From NCBI GenBank assembly GCA_900553895.1, contig USFB01000003.1:1-64000 (forward strand): a stretch of DNA of 64,000 nucleotides, in the 5' to 3' direction. The stretch comes from an uncultured bacterium. GTDB lineage: Bacteria; Cyanobacteriota; Vampirovibrionia; Gastranaerophilales; Gastranaerophilaceae. The first letter of the stretch is position 1, and each line of letters opens with the position of its first letter. The notes beneath the pieces were generated by a model. It was not told the DNA's origin and searched no databases. It saw only the letters and a program-made list of their open reading frames with translations. Shown piece after piece: positions 16,048 to 24,608 of the stretch. Both the position numbers and the translations under genes were made by a program.

Positions 16048-16557
16048 TTACATTTTGTTATTGGGAGTGGAAGTCAGACTACCTTGATTTCCTATGTGGG
16101 AATGTTGGTTGTAAATATCTCGTATTTCTTGCATTGATGAGGTTTTATCCGATATATCAGAATCTGATTTTATTCCGTTTGTATTAATCAGCACTCCATT
16201 GTGATTAATATTGCCGTTTAAATTGATATTTTGAAATGCTACAGTCAAGGTATTCGTTTCTTTATCAATATTAATCAGCGAATTATTATCCAAATTGAGG
16301 GATATTTGTTTTTCTGTGTTAATAACAGGAGTATCTTCTGCCGAATAAATTGAACCTAAAACAACTCCATCTTCTGAATTTTCATCCATTAGGCAAACAA
16401 CTTGTTCCCCAATATCAGGCATTGCATAAAATTTGTCCTTCATTGTTTTTGTTTGCAGAATCGGAAGCCAAAAAGAAGTTGACTCATCATCACCAAATTT
16501 TACTCGTGCTTGAACAGAAATTGGATTTATTTGTGAAACAATACCGAATCTTAACAT
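16048..16557 (-). CDS. Baseplate spike protein V (gpV family)
   Basis: The protein has 169 residues. The N-terminal OB-fold region (GIVSQINPISVQARVKF, then STSFWLPIL) is followed by a glycine- and asparagine-rich beta-helix stretch. This is the membrane-piercing spike of P2/Mu-like tails. Overlaps the gpD stop. Confidence 0.85.
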   Translation of the reverse strand: MLRFGIVSQINPISVQARVKFGDDESTSFWLPILQTKTMKDKFYAMPDIGEQVVCLMDENSEDGVVLGSIYSAEDTPVINTEKQISLNLDNNSLINIDKETNTLTVAFQNINLNGNINHNGVLINTNGIKSDSDISDKTSSMQEIRDIYNQHSHIGNQGSLTSTPNNKM

Positions 16558-17519
16558 GAAGTTACCTCACAGATTGTTTTGTAGCCTCTGAGTCTATCGA
16601 GGACGTGTCTTGCCTGAGTGATATGGTACTTTCCTGAAAAATGACCGATGCCTTTTATTTCGACATTACCTCCTGCAACTAAATTCGGATTTCCGACAAT
16701 TTCAAAATATCCTTCAATTTTTGTGTCAGCAGTTCCAAGTGCGGCTTTGGCTTTAATTATCGCTTGTTTTTTATCAGAACATCTTGCCGTAATTTTTAAG
16801 GTGTCGCCTTTTTCAACTTTTTCATTCCGAGCAGTTGCTTTGAGTGTCTTTTTCTTCTTGGGATCGAAATATGAAACCTCAACGGATTTATATCTTTGGC
16901 TTGTTTTTTCTCTGAATGAAAGCATAGAAAAATCGGTTTTATAAAGAATCTGAATAGCTTTAGCATTTTTTAGTTGGCGAACGCTATAAAATACAAGATT
17001 ATTTTCTGCGATTTTGAAGATGTAACCATATTGTTCCGCAAGTTTTGTCAGAAAAGTTAAATCTTGGGTTTTGTTTTGGGTGATTCTATCGACTCTAACA
17101 TCTGCAATATCGCCAACGAGTGTCAAATTGTGCTTGTCAGCGATTTCTTTAGCGATTTGTTTTAAAGTTTTGTTTTCATATCCAACTGAATTCTTTTGTC
17201 GAAGCGGTTTCTTAATACCCGTTGCCAAACCTTTAACGGTAATAGTATCGGGCGGAGCATTGTATTCCAGTTCGTCAATTTCAAAACAACCGCAATTTAA
17301 AAGTTTTTCATCTTTGTAGCCGAGATACAAACGCAAGGAATCACCTTTAGTCGGAAGCCACGCATCTTGCCATTGTTTAGCAGAATCTTCAAACGTTATT
17401 TCTAACTCGTCCGATTCGCCATGTTCAACATCAGTATAGCTGATTGAAGTAACATACGGTGATACGTCTTTGGTGATATTTTTCTTTTCATAGAATAGTT
17501 CAAAAATTGGGGTTAGCAT
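16551..17519 (-). CDS. Tail/late control protein D (gpD family)
   Basis: The protein has 322 residues. It contains LEITFEDSAKQWQDAW, LYLGYKD, TVKGLATGIKKPLRQKNS and TFLTKLAEQYGYIFKI, all typical of the gpD (gp27-like hub) family. The gene would normally adjoin gpX. Here ~930 bp of inserted DNA (HEPN gene plus a small RNA gene) separates them. Confidence 0.88.
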   Translation of the reverse strand: MLTPIFELFYEKKNITKDVSPYVTSISYTDVEHGESDELEITFEDSAKQWQDAWLPTKGDSLRLYLGYKDEKLLNCGCFEIDELEYNAPPDTITVKGLATGIKKPLRQKNSVGYENKTLKQIAKEIADKHNLTLVGDIADVRVDRITQNKTQDLTFLTKLAEQYGYIFKIAENNLVFYSVRQLKNAKAIQILYKTDFSMLSFREKTSQRYKSVEVSYFDPKKKKTLKATARNEKVEKGDTLKITARCSDKKQAIIKAKAALGTADTKIEGYFEIVGNPNLVAGGNVEIKGIGHFSGKYHITQARHVLDRLRGYKTICEVTSC

Positions 17520-17592
17520 TATTTAATCTTTCAAATTGGGGATTAAATAATTACTGAATGTGTTGTTAAATCTGAATTAGAACACCATACAC

Positions 17593-17621
17593 TTGACAAA
17601 TAGAGCTTTTTCGTAAATAAT
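17593..17621 (+). promoter_or_regulatory. Near-consensus promoter of the small RNA
   Basis: TTGACA (17593-17598), exactly 17 bases, AATAAT (17616-17621) on the plus strand. This is one of the best sigma-70-type promoters in the window, although all genes around it are on the minus strand. Predicted start 17628-17630. Confidence 0.7.
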
Positions 17622-17628
17622 AATAAAT

Positions 17629-17684
17629 GAGTAACCTAGGAAGTTCTTCCTGCACTTAGCATGCATAGAAGCCTAGGTTTTTTT
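17629..17684 (+). ncRNA. Short hairpin RNA gene beside the HEPN gene
   Basis: A transcript from the 17593 promoter would be about 56 nt. The perfect 8-bp stem AACCTAGG (17633-17640) with CCTAGGTT (17672-17679) is followed by seven T. Inside are CUUC/GAAG and UGC/GCA pairings, giving one long interrupted hairpin with an apical ACUUA. It contains no ORF. It ends six bases before the stop codon of the convergent HEPN-type gene. I infer a guide, antitoxin or regulator RNA for that protein; a plain bidirectional terminator is the alternative. Confidence 0.55.
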
Positions 17685-17690
17685 GTTGCT

Positions 17691-18377
17691 TTATTTTGCT
17701 TTAATAGCAAGTTGATTATATAAATCTAAAAAAGAGGATGTGTCTTGAATAACATTTAGATTGTCTTTTGGTAAATATGACAATAATTCTAAAATTTCGT
17801 TATACAATTTTAGCGTTTTCTTTGGATATCTAAAAATTTGTTCGTAATGAAATACTCTGTTTCTTAATTTTCTTATTGCATATAATTTTTGAGAAATAAC
17901 ACCAATCGCTTGCGTTTTACTTGGGTAATTAACAAATATACCTTTAAAAAAGTATATTTTGTTCCAAATTTTAGAGTTGTACTTTTTCATACAAAGATTA
18001 GTCCAAAACCCAAAATTCAAATTTGCAATTACTCTGCCTGATGTAAGTTCTTTTTTGCTAGATAAACATTCTTTTTTAGTTGTGTTATATGCGCTAATTA
18101 ATAAATTGTAATCATTTTCTTCTAATAAAGTATTATTAGCAATCTCATCTTCTAACCAAGTTTCAGAAATATGCTTACATAGCGCAGCATTAATAGAATT
18201 TCTGAGTATTACTTCCAATGTTGCCAACTCGGGGTATAACGCCTGAGATATTTTTATATTATCCTGATATCGTTCAATAATATCATCAATAGTGTCATCA
18301 GAAGAATAAATAAAAGATTCTATTCTATCCAAACTATATGTAGGTATAAATTTCTTAAGTTCCTCGGAATTAATCAT
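17691..18377 (-). CDS. Abi-like HEPN protein (candidate abortive-infection RNase)
   Basis: The protein has 228 residues. The segment RVIANLNFGFWTNLCMKKY, then IRKLRNRVFHYEQIF, is the hallmark of Abi-like (AbiD/AbiF, Abi_2-related) proteins. RNRVFH fits the HEPN R-x4-6-H ribonuclease motif (about residues 175-180). It interrupts the gpX-gpD tail gene order. A TATAAT box (complement of 18384-18389) lies six bases before the ATG with a weak TTACTG -35, so the mRNA may be leaderless and independent of the late operon. Low GC and isolation mark it as phage cargo. Function as anti-phage toxin is inferred from the family. Confidence 0.75.
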   Translation of the reverse strand: MINSEELKKFIPTYSLDRIESFIYSSDDTIDDIIERYQDNIKISQALYPELATLEVILRNSINAALCKHISETWLEDEIANNTLLEENDYNLLISAYNTTKKECLSSKKELTSGRVIANLNFGFWTNLCMKKYNSKIWNKIYFFKGIFVNYPSKTQAIGVISQKLYAIRKLRNRVFHYEQIFRYPKKTLKLYNEILELLSYLPKDNLNVIQDTSSFLDLYNQLAIKAK

Positions 18378-18446
18378 ACATAGATTATACACTAAACAGC
18401 AAATTCAGTAATTATTTAATTTTCAAAGTACAAACGTTTTTTGGGG

Positions 18447-18662
18447 TTATTTCTTCCAAGGTGGAAGTTCAAATTGTATAGTTTGATTTTCTTCAATTAT
18501 TGGAATGTTTAATTTTATTCCACTCGATAAAACAGGTGTTCTTTTTACGTCAGGGTTGGCTTTTATTATTTGCTCATACAATTTCGGTGTTTTGTAGAAT
18601 TTGTTTGAAATTTTGTCCCACCTGTCACCATCAACAGTAATGTATGAATAAAATTCCGTCAT
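18447..18662 (-). CDS. Tail protein X (LysM-like)
   Basis: The protein has 71 residues: ITVDGDRWDKISNKFY, then LYEQIIKANPDV and LSSGIKLNIP. It is the P2 gpX family, a small LysM-type protein of the baseplate hub. Its ATG overlaps the gpU stop. Confidence 0.88.
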   Translation of the reverse strand: MTEFYSYITVDGDRWDKISNKFYKTPKLYEQIIKANPDVKRTPVLSSGIKLNIPIIEENQTIQFELPPWKK

Positions 18663-19081
18663 TTACGCTTAAATCCTTTGTCTTGACTTTTGTCCTCTTC
18701 ATCAATTTTTCCTGTATATTCTTTTAACCGAATCTCTACCTGAATTGAAATCAAATCACCTTGCGCTGAAGCTTGTTCGGTTGTTTTTGCAATTTCTTCT
18801 ATAACAAAAACTCCTACGTATTCACCGTTACCTTTAATAAATTTGAGTGGTTTGGCTTTGTCAGCGACTTCAGTCAGCTTTTTTAATTCTTCTTCAGGCT
18901 CACAAAAATTCTTGTGAAAATTTAATTTCAAATTTTCCTGCAACAAATTTTTGCCCATAAATTGTAAAACAGATTTGTTTTCAATCCGCTCGTGTTCTGC
19001 GTAATTGTATGAAACCGTTTCTGTTAAACCGTTAAAGTAAGTTATTAATTCAAATTTAATGTCACCAAGTTGTGCAAACAT
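18659..19081 (-). CDS. Tail completion protein U (gpU family)
   Basis: The protein has 140 residues. MFAQLGDIKFELITYFNG and the later KPLKFIKGNGEYVGVFVIEE match P2 gpU. The C-terminus is charged and probably disordered. AGGA precedes the ATG. Sits between tape measure and gpX as in P2-like tails. Confidence 0.85.
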   Translation of the reverse strand: MFAQLGDIKFELITYFNGLTETVSYNYAEHERIENKSVLQFMGKNLLQENLKLNFHKNFCEPEEELKKLTEVADKAKPLKFIKGNGEYVGVFVIEEIAKTTEQASAQGDLISIQVEIRLKEYTGKIDEEDKSQDKGFKRK

Positions 19082-19095
19082 ATTTTAATCCTTGT

Positions 19096-21465
19096 TTAAT
19101 AAGCCATTCTCAATCTGCGTTCGTTTTCTTGCTTGAAAATCCTCAAAATTTCATCTTTGTGTTGCTTTAACATTTGTGCAAAATCTTCTTTTGATGCAGT
19201 TCCTGATAAAGTAATAATCGGATTGTAGTGGATTGTAACAGGGGCAGAATGGTTTTGTGTTACAAAATTTGAATTAGGAACATTTGCTTTAAATCCTGTA
19301 TTAAATATTCCAAGAGTCTTGTTCATCGCAGAAACTATCGGTGCAGGTTTGATTGTTTGAGCTACCGTTTCAATAATTTTCACTTTGTTTAAATCTTTTA
19401 ACGGTCCTGTTTTAGCAGGTGAGTGCGGTAAAAAATCTCTAATGGTTTGAGTAACTTTTTTTATTGCATCTGATACTTTTCCAACACCAGACATTATTCC
19501 GTTTGCTATCATTGTCGGAATTTTTAATCCGCATTCAAATATTTTTGAAACAAATTGAGTTACTTTAACAATAATACTTGCAATTGCTTTACCAAATCGG
19601 ACACCCATATTTTCGGCAGCTCCGCCAACATCATCAACAGGCTTGATTATTTGCTTGAACCAATTGATTAAAGTTTTTATCGGGGCAATAATCGGACTCA
19701 AAGCTTCACCCATTCGCTTGAATATCGGTAAAACAGGTTGTAAACCTTCAACCAAACCTTGCCACATTCCTTTAAAAAATCCGCTTATCGGTTTCCAATA
19801 TTTGTAGATTAAAAGAGCTGCTGTTCCGATTGCTAAAGCTATCCAACCAATTGGTGACGTTAGAAGAGTTAAAGAAAACGCTCTAAAAGATACGATTGTA
19901 TTTTTAATTAAATTAGGAATATTGAAAAATGCCGTTTTTAAATTATTTAAGCCATTAATAAACATTGATGGAACGGCTTTTGCTGATGTTACCACCCAAC
20001 TTTTTAAAGCAATAGTTGATTCTGCAATATTAGTCAGAAGCGTTTTAAATGTGTTCACAATTCCATATTTTAATTCGGTATCAATTCTTTTAATATCACT
20101 AAATAACCCACCAAGTGTGAAAGTTTGAGCAGTAGAAGTTAAGCCGAAGAATTTAAGAAGATTTGCAGAATTTTGAATAAGTACAGGAGTCAATTTTCTT
20201 GCATTATTCAAAAAATCACCATAAAATCCTAAAAGTTTACTTCCCATCAGACTTGCAACACCAACGGTTGATGCAATAGCTCCAAAACCGACTAAAGATA
20301 TCGCAAAAAAGCTTTTTACTTGAGGTGATAATTTACCGAACATATTTATTCCATATTCAGTTAAATCCAAAAGTTTTCCAAATAGAGGAGATATGGCTTC
20401 TCCAAGTTCAATTCCAATAGTTTGAGTAAGGTTTTTCATCCTCTGAAGTCTTGCGTGTTCTGTATTGTATTGTTTTTGATAGCCTTCATCAATTAATGAA
20501 ACACCGTATCTCATTGATTGAAGTGTATCGATATAGCTTTGGCTTTGTTTTGTGGTTAAACCTAAAACAGCGTTGTATGCCATAGTAGAACCAAACAAGC
20601 CTAAAATTGCAGAATCATTACCATTTACTTTGTCAGTAATTGCTTTAAACGCATTAACCATACCGCCTGATTTTTGTATTAATTCTTTAAAACTTTTAAC
20701 CCCTAAAGAATTAAAAACTTTTGCAGAATCTTCGGACTCTCGAGTCATACCTGCAATAGCTGCTTTCAATTGATTGTGTGCCTGTGCAGCAGGTTGACCT
20801 GTTGTCGTTAATGCAGCAACTGCGGCTAAATAATCATCCAATTCAATTCCTGCTGCTGCAACTGTTCCGGCAACAGAACCAAAACCTTGTGCAATTCCTG
20901 AAATTGTAGTTTTACCGTATTTAACGGTTTTGAAAATCGTGTCATACACTTTTTCCGCTTTTTCACCTTTAAGTTGAAAAGCATTTAAAGATGATGTTAC
21001 CAAGTCAACTGCTTCCGAAGTCGAGCCTAAACCTGTTAAACCTAATTGTGCAGAACGTTCTAGAACCCTAAACTGCATATCAGCACTAATTCCGGCAGAA
21101 CGGATATCATACAAAGCAGAAGTTAAACCTTCTAAAGCAACAGGCGTTCTTTTTGCAATTTCTAAAACTTCATCTTTCATAGCACCAAAATTCTCGATAT
21201 TTGTATCAATCAACGTGGAAACATTGGACATACCTGCTTCAAAATCCGCAGCCATTTTGAGGTTAACTGCACCAAAACCGACTAAAGCACCACCCACAAG
21301 CGAAGCCGTTTTACCGAATTTTTCCATTTTTTCGGATGTATCTTTAATTTTTGCTTGCATTTTATTAAAGTCATCATTCGATTTTTGAACGGCATCACGA
21401 ATAACCTTTGACATCTTATCAAAAGCTACAAGGGTTAATGATACTTTCATTGCTTCGTCTAGCAT
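19096..21465 (-). CDS. Tail tape measure protein
   Basis: The protein has 789 residues. The TP901-type core (FEAGMSNVSTLIDTNIENFG, then LTSALYDIRSAGI, near residues 70-125) is followed by several hydrophobic segments in the middle (FFAISLVGFGAIASTVGVAS and LTSPIGWIALAIGTAALLIY). It fixes tail length and forms a channel at DNA injection. The ATG overlaps the stop of the frameshifted tail chaperone. Confidence 0.92.
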   Translation of the reverse strand: MLDEAMKVSLTLVAFDKMSKVIRDAVQKSNDDFNKMQAKIKDTSEKMEKFGKTASLVGGALVGFGAVNLKMAADFEAGMSNVSTLIDTNIENFGAMKDEVLEIAKRTPVALEGLTSALYDIRSAGISADMQFRVLERSAQLGLTGLGSTSEAVDLVTSSLNAFQLKGEKAEKVYDTIFKTVKYGKTTISGIAQGFGSVAGTVAAAGIELDDYLAAVAALTTTGQPAAQAHNQLKAAIAGMTRESEDSAKVFNSLGVKSFKELIQKSGGMVNAFKAITDKVNGNDSAILGLFGSTMAYNAVLGLTTKQSQSYIDTLQSMRYGVSLIDEGYQKQYNTEHARLQRMKNLTQTIGIELGEAISPLFGKLLDLTEYGINMFGKLSPQVKSFFAISLVGFGAIASTVGVASLMGSKLLGFYGDFLNNARKLTPVLIQNSANLLKFFGLTSTAQTFTLGGLFSDIKRIDTELKYGIVNTFKTLLTNIAESTIALKSWVVTSAKAVPSMFINGLNNLKTAFFNIPNLIKNTIVSFRAFSLTLLTSPIGWIALAIGTAALLIYKYWKPISGFFKGMWQGLVEGLQPVLPIFKRMGEALSPIIAPIKTLINWFKQIIKPVDDVGGAAENMGVRFGKAIASIIVKVTQFVSKIFECGLKIPTMIANGIMSGVGKVSDAIKKVTQTIRDFLPHSPAKTGPLKDLNKVKIIETVAQTIKPAPIVSAMNKTLGIFNTGFKANVPNSNFVTQNHSAPVTIHYNPIITLSGTASKEDFAQMLKQHKDEILRIFKQENERRLRMAY

Positions 21466-21859
21466 TCGTCCTGTTCCAATGTGTTTCGACTATTTATTCC
21501 GTATTTAATCGCTTGCCTGCACCAATAAATCAAATCATCAATCAGCATTTGAGCAAGCTCCGAATATTGCCAACCTGTAATTTTGCACAAATAAATTATT
21601 GTTTGGCTGTCAGGGAGGTTGCTTCCTTTTTTGAACCACCTGTGATTTCTGTTTGGATAGCTAAAACGTCCTCCAAATCCATTTCTAAAACATCTTCATA
21701 CACGATACTTTGACCATCAATTTCCGTTAGTTGTGCAATTAAAGCGTATGGAATTTCATCCGATGAATTGGAATTCTTTTGAGCATTCAATAAATCAATC
21801 CCTTTGCCTTTTTTTATCATTGCAATTTTGCCTGACGGAAGTGTTAATGTTTTTGCCAT
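21459..21859 (-). CDS. Frameshifted tail assembly chaperone (G-T type fusion)
   Basis: A -1 shift at A-AAA-AAG (complement of 21626-21632) joins the first ~75 residues of the 87-residue tail chaperone to a second frame that runs through TIIYLCKITGWQYSELAQML to a TAG at 21459. It ends one base past the overlap with the tape-measure ATG. Tail chaperones of many long-tailed phages make exactly such a pair of products just upstream of the tape measure gene. The second frame has no start codon of its own and looks like the expected alpha-helical T domain. Confidence 0.75.
21596..21859 (-). CDS. Tail assembly chaperone (unshifted product)
   Basis: The protein has 87 residues, from MAKTLTLPSGKIAMIKKGKG to TAA at 21596. 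It is acidic in the middle (VYEDVLEMDLEDVLAIQ) like Mu gp41-type chaperones. The start at 21859 is preceded by AAAGGA; the longer upstream frame would cross the divergent gene's promoter. Coats the tape measure protein before tube assembly. Confidence 0.8.
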   Translation of the reverse strand: MAKTLTLPSGKIAMIKKGKGIDLLNAQKNSNSSDEIPYALIAQLTEIDGQSIVYEDVLEMDLEDVLAIQTEITGGSKKEATSLTAKQ

Positions 21860-21882
21860 GTGTAAATCCTTTCTTTTTATGT

Positions 21883-21901
21883 TATAATGTAGCAAAGGAG
21901 A
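21883..21901 (+). promoter_or_regulatory. -10 box and ribosome binding site of the 72-residue gene
   Basis: TATAAT (21883-21888) followed by AAAGGAG (21895-21901), seven bases before the ATG at 21908. The -35 (TGTAAA, 16 bases upstream) is weak. Confidence 0.5.
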
Positions 21902-21907
21902 ATATAA

Positions 21908-22126
21908 ATGTTTCGATATTTTAGATTTTTTAAGGAATTTTTTATTGACTTTGAATTAAAGGATTTACCAGTTTTGTATTTAAACCCTAATTTGCAAAAA
22001 GTTCTAGATAACTATTATAAAACCTCTGAAAATCCAAATGATGAGTTCTTTCGTTGCAGTATACAGGATTACCGTTTGGGAATTAAACATTTGTATAATT
22101 CTCCTAGGGGAAGATTTTTTATTTAA
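21908..22126 (+). CDS. 72-residue protein encoded against the late operon
   Basis: A small aromatic- and basic-rich protein (MFRYFRFFKEFFIDFELKDL, later NPNDEFFRCSIQDYRLGI). It fills the 396-base gap between the terminase and tail chaperone genes, on the opposite strand, with its own TATAAT and a strong ribosome binding site. Such isolated reverse genes in prophages are often expressed in the lysogen (immunity or superinfection exclusion). No family recognised; function is not shown. Confidence 0.55.
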   Translation: MFRYFRFFKEFFIDFELKDLPVLYLNPNLQKVLDNYYKTSENPNDEFFRCSIQDYRLGIKHLYNSPRGRFFI

Positions 22127-22255
22127 TTATTTTAAAGTTATTCAGTTCGTTTTGATACCGTTCAAAAAGTGTTCAAAAACCTTTCTATTGAATTTTACGG
22201 TCTTGGTTGGTATAAATTATCATTCAATGTATTTTTACAGGTCTTAAAATCGATT

Positions 22256-23599
22256 TTAAAAATTTTGAGTCATCTTGAGTGTTTCATATTTTTTTCGAGT
22301 TGCAATATCTACGGATGAATACGGAACAGAACAGGCAATAAGAGCAAGTGCTAATGCCCAAAATCTGTCTGCGTGTCCGTTTACTTCAGAAGAATCTGCA
22401 TCAAAACGTATATTCCCTGCTTTGGTTGCAACTCTTCTGATTGAGTGCAAATCCTCTCGAATATCGTGGTCGTTTGGGATAAATACCGATTTATCTTCAA
22501 AATTTGTCCTCAAATTGTATGCCATTTCTTCTTTGGATTTGTTGGTGAACATAACGGTCTCGACTCGGTATTTGCCGAAATCTTTTTGTGCTGTTTCAGC
22601 GAGTTGCATTCCAATACCTGTACTATCAATACAACAACGTCTTAATTTCGGATGTCTTAATATTGCAGAAATTATTTCGTATTGAATATGAAACGGAGTT
22701 TTTTCTAAGACTTTAACTTTTCTTGTGTATTTAGAATTCTCAAATCTTTCCAAACACCAAATTACGGTTAAATCTTTTCTTCTGCCGATATCGACTCCAA
22801 CATATAAATCACCTTTTATTGTTTCAAGAGATTTAAGAACATCCGTCATCTCACAAGGAGTGATGAGTTCATACGGTAGAAATGCACAAGCTTCGTCTAT
22901 TGCAACACAGCAATATTCCTGTAACCAAGTGTACTCATCAAAGCAGTTTTTACGTTCTTCTTCAAGCCATTCTTCCTGTTCTGCTTTGGTTGTTTTTCTT
23001 CCGAAAATTTTATCAACCAAACCTTCAGCTACTGCAAGTTGAATAGGTGTTTTGTGGTGACTCCACTTTAATTTGCCTCTCTCAACTTGGTCTAAAAACT
23101 TGTAATAAAGACAACTTTGACCATTGTGGGTAGAAAGTATCCTCAAAGGATATCCCCAAGTGATACAAGGTCGTGCAGCTTTCCAAAGTTCGGCAGGATT
23201 ATTGTGGAATGCAAATTCATCAAGAACTACTTTTCCGCCTTTAGAACGAAAACCTTTTGGGTTTGAAGATAATGCGTGGATTTTTGTTCCATTTGAAAAC
23301 TGGATAACATACGCTTTTATATCTTTTTCTTTGTCTAAAACCTGTTCGCCTAAATCTTTTGCGGCTATATTAAACAAAGTTGCCCATTGTTTGCAGTAAT
23401 CAATATACTCACGAGCAGCAGATTCATCGGCAGAAGAAAACCAAACGGCAGGTACAATCCGCTTTACACAATCTCTTACATCTTCATAACTTTGAACATA
23501 CGTTGCTCCTATTCTTCTGGACTTTTCCCAGATTTTTACTTTTGAATTATCGTTTAACCACCGCATCTGATACGGTAAGAAAAATTTAGTTTTCTTCAT
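22256..23599 (-). CDS. Terminase large subunit (Mu gp28-like)
   Basis: The protein has 447 residues. It shows an ATPase with Walker-A-like EKSRRIGATY (25-34), Walker B VVLDEFAF (about 125), then the nuclease region beginning LYVGVDIGRRKDLTVIW (about 265), with further acidic residues at IDSTGIGMQL and the C-terminal HADRFWALALA. It packages DNA into procapsids and, by Mu analogy, cuts near the phage left end. The start at 23599 overlaps the small-subunit stop; 23611 is an alternative. Confidence 0.9.
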   Translation of the reverse strand: MKKTKFFLPYQMRWLNDNSKVKIWEKSRRIGATYVQSYEDVRDCVKRIVPAVWFSSADESAAREYIDYCKQWATLFNIAAKDLGEQVLDKEKDIKAYVIQFSNGTKIHALSSNPKGFRSKGGKVVLDEFAFHNNPAELWKAARPCITWGYPLRILSTHNGQSCLYYKFLDQVERGKLKWSHHKTPIQLAVAEGLVDKIFGRKTTKAEQEEWLEEERKNCFDEYTWLQEYCCVAIDEACAFLPYELITPCEMTDVLKSLETIKGDLYVGVDIGRRKDLTVIWCLERFENSKYTRKVKVLEKTPFHIQYEIISAILRHPKLRRCCIDSTGIGMQLAETAQKDFGKYRVETVMFTNKSKEEMAYNLRTNFEDKSVFIPNDHDIREDLHSIRRVATKAGNIRFDADSSEVNGHADRFWALALALIACSVPYSSVDIATRKKYETLKMTQNF

Positions 23600-24029
23600 T
23601 TTGGTTGTCATTTGGGGTAATTCCCAATACTTCTTCTTCGATTTGTGCAATCAATTCAGGTGTTAAGCCTCGCTTAATCTCTGTTTTTTCTTTTTGTGCG
23701 ATTGTATCTTCGTATTTTTTCGATGTTCCAAATAACGGCACAAATCTGCAAAGTGCGTTTAATCTTGCAGGGTCAATTTTTTCTCCGGCATCAATATCTG
23801 CTGAAATTTCACGCATAATTTTTCTAGCGAATTCAAATAATTCCTCGTGAAAAGATGTTTTTGATTTCAGAAACGATGCTCGTTTTTTGTCCCACTCGTA
23901 TTCTGCACGCCAATTGTTGATTGTTTTTCGATTGAGATTCAATTGTTTTGCTATTGCATCCGCAGGAAGATATTCGTACACAAACAGCCTTTCAGCTTCC
24001 GTCAAAAATTCTTCTTTTTTACTATTCAA
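23586..24029 (-). CDS. Terminase small subunit-like protein (Mu gp27/DUF1804-like)
   Basis: The protein has 147 residues. The N-terminal helix-turn-helix (YLPADAIAKQLNLNRKTINN) is followed by a helical oligomerisation region. I chose a TTG at 24029 because GGAGG lies 6-7 bases upstream of it; the longer GTG start has no site. It overlaps the preceding small gene by 8 bases. It probably recognises the packaging site. Confidence 0.78.
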   Translation of the reverse strand: MNSKKEEFLTEAERLFVYEYLPADAIAKQLNLNRKTINNWRAEYEWDKKRASFLKSKTSFHEELFEFARKIMREISADIDAGEKIDPARLNALCRFVPLFGTSKKYEDTIAQKEKTEIKRGLTPELIAQIEEEVLGITPNDNQNEEN

Positions 24030-24264
24030 ATTCTGCCTCCAATTTTTTAATTTTTTCGGCACAGTTTTTCATCTCAGTTTGAACGGTATTTAAACGGCTT
24101 GTGATTGATACGATTTTATCCATATCAAGTAAAACTATTGCTTCATACGGATTCAAAAGCGAACGCAGCAGAAGAATTAATCCTGATGCTTCGGTATCCA
24201 ATGCTCGATATGTCTTTTTAGATTCCGCCAAAAGTCCTTTTAATTGCAGTCTTTCAATATTCAT
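24022..24264 (-). CDS. Small coiled-coil morphogenesis protein
   Basis: The protein has 80 residues and is helical throughout with a C-terminal Lys/Glu heptad pattern. GGAGG precedes the ATG. Lies between a small membrane protein and the terminase genes, where Mu has similar small genes (gp25/gp26 region). No specific function is visible. Confidence 0.6.
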   Translation of the reverse strand: MNIERLQLKGLLAESKKTYRALDTEASGLILLLRSLLNPYEAIVLLDMDKIVSITSRLNTVQTEMKNCAEKIKKLEAEFE

Positions 24265-24510
24265 CTAGTTGACCTCCTTTTTTAGAAGAGGACACCAAAG
24301 GTTGTTGTCAATTTTGCTTTCAATTCTTGAAAGTAATGCCGCGTGAAATTGGTTAGTTTCAAGAAGGTCTTTTAGTATTTCAAAATTATTTTGAATAATT
24401 TGTTCAAACGCTTTTACTTGTGATTGGTGGTAAATGTACCAAATCGCAAATATGAGCGCAGGAAAACCGATATTTTCTAATAGCGGTTGTAGTTGGTCAA
24501 GTATTTCCAT
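24265..24510 (-). CDS. Small membrane protein at the head of the late operon
   Basis: The protein has 81 residues. One hydrophobic helix (about 12-28, IGFPALIFAIWYIYHQS) is followed by an amphipathic helix, an arrangement like small holin-type or spanin-related phage proteins such as Mu gp25-type proteins. The start at 24510 is preceded by AAAAAGGACAATA. First gene of the leftward late operon. Confidence 0.6.
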   Translation of the reverse strand: MEILDQLQPLLENIGFPALIFAIWYIYHQSQVKAFEQIIQNNFEILKDLLETNQFHAALLSRIESKIDNNLWCPLLKKEVN

Positions 24511-24608
24511 ATTATTGTCCTTTTTGTTTTTTAAGAAAGAAAGTCGGTTGCAAGAGGCTTGTAAATTCAAGCATTGCAACCTTCTTAGAGGGTAGGGGAG
24601 ATTTGTAA

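Noticed and set aside
17633..17684. Hairpin as transcription terminator of the HEPN gene only
   Set aside because: The T run is on the plus strand, so it would not end a leftward transcript. A plus-strand promoter at the right distance makes a small RNA gene the better reading, though a bidirectional role is not excluded.
22275..22685. 136-residue plus-strand frame over the terminase gene
   Set aside because: Antisense to conserved terminase codons, no ribosome binding site, low-complexity composition.
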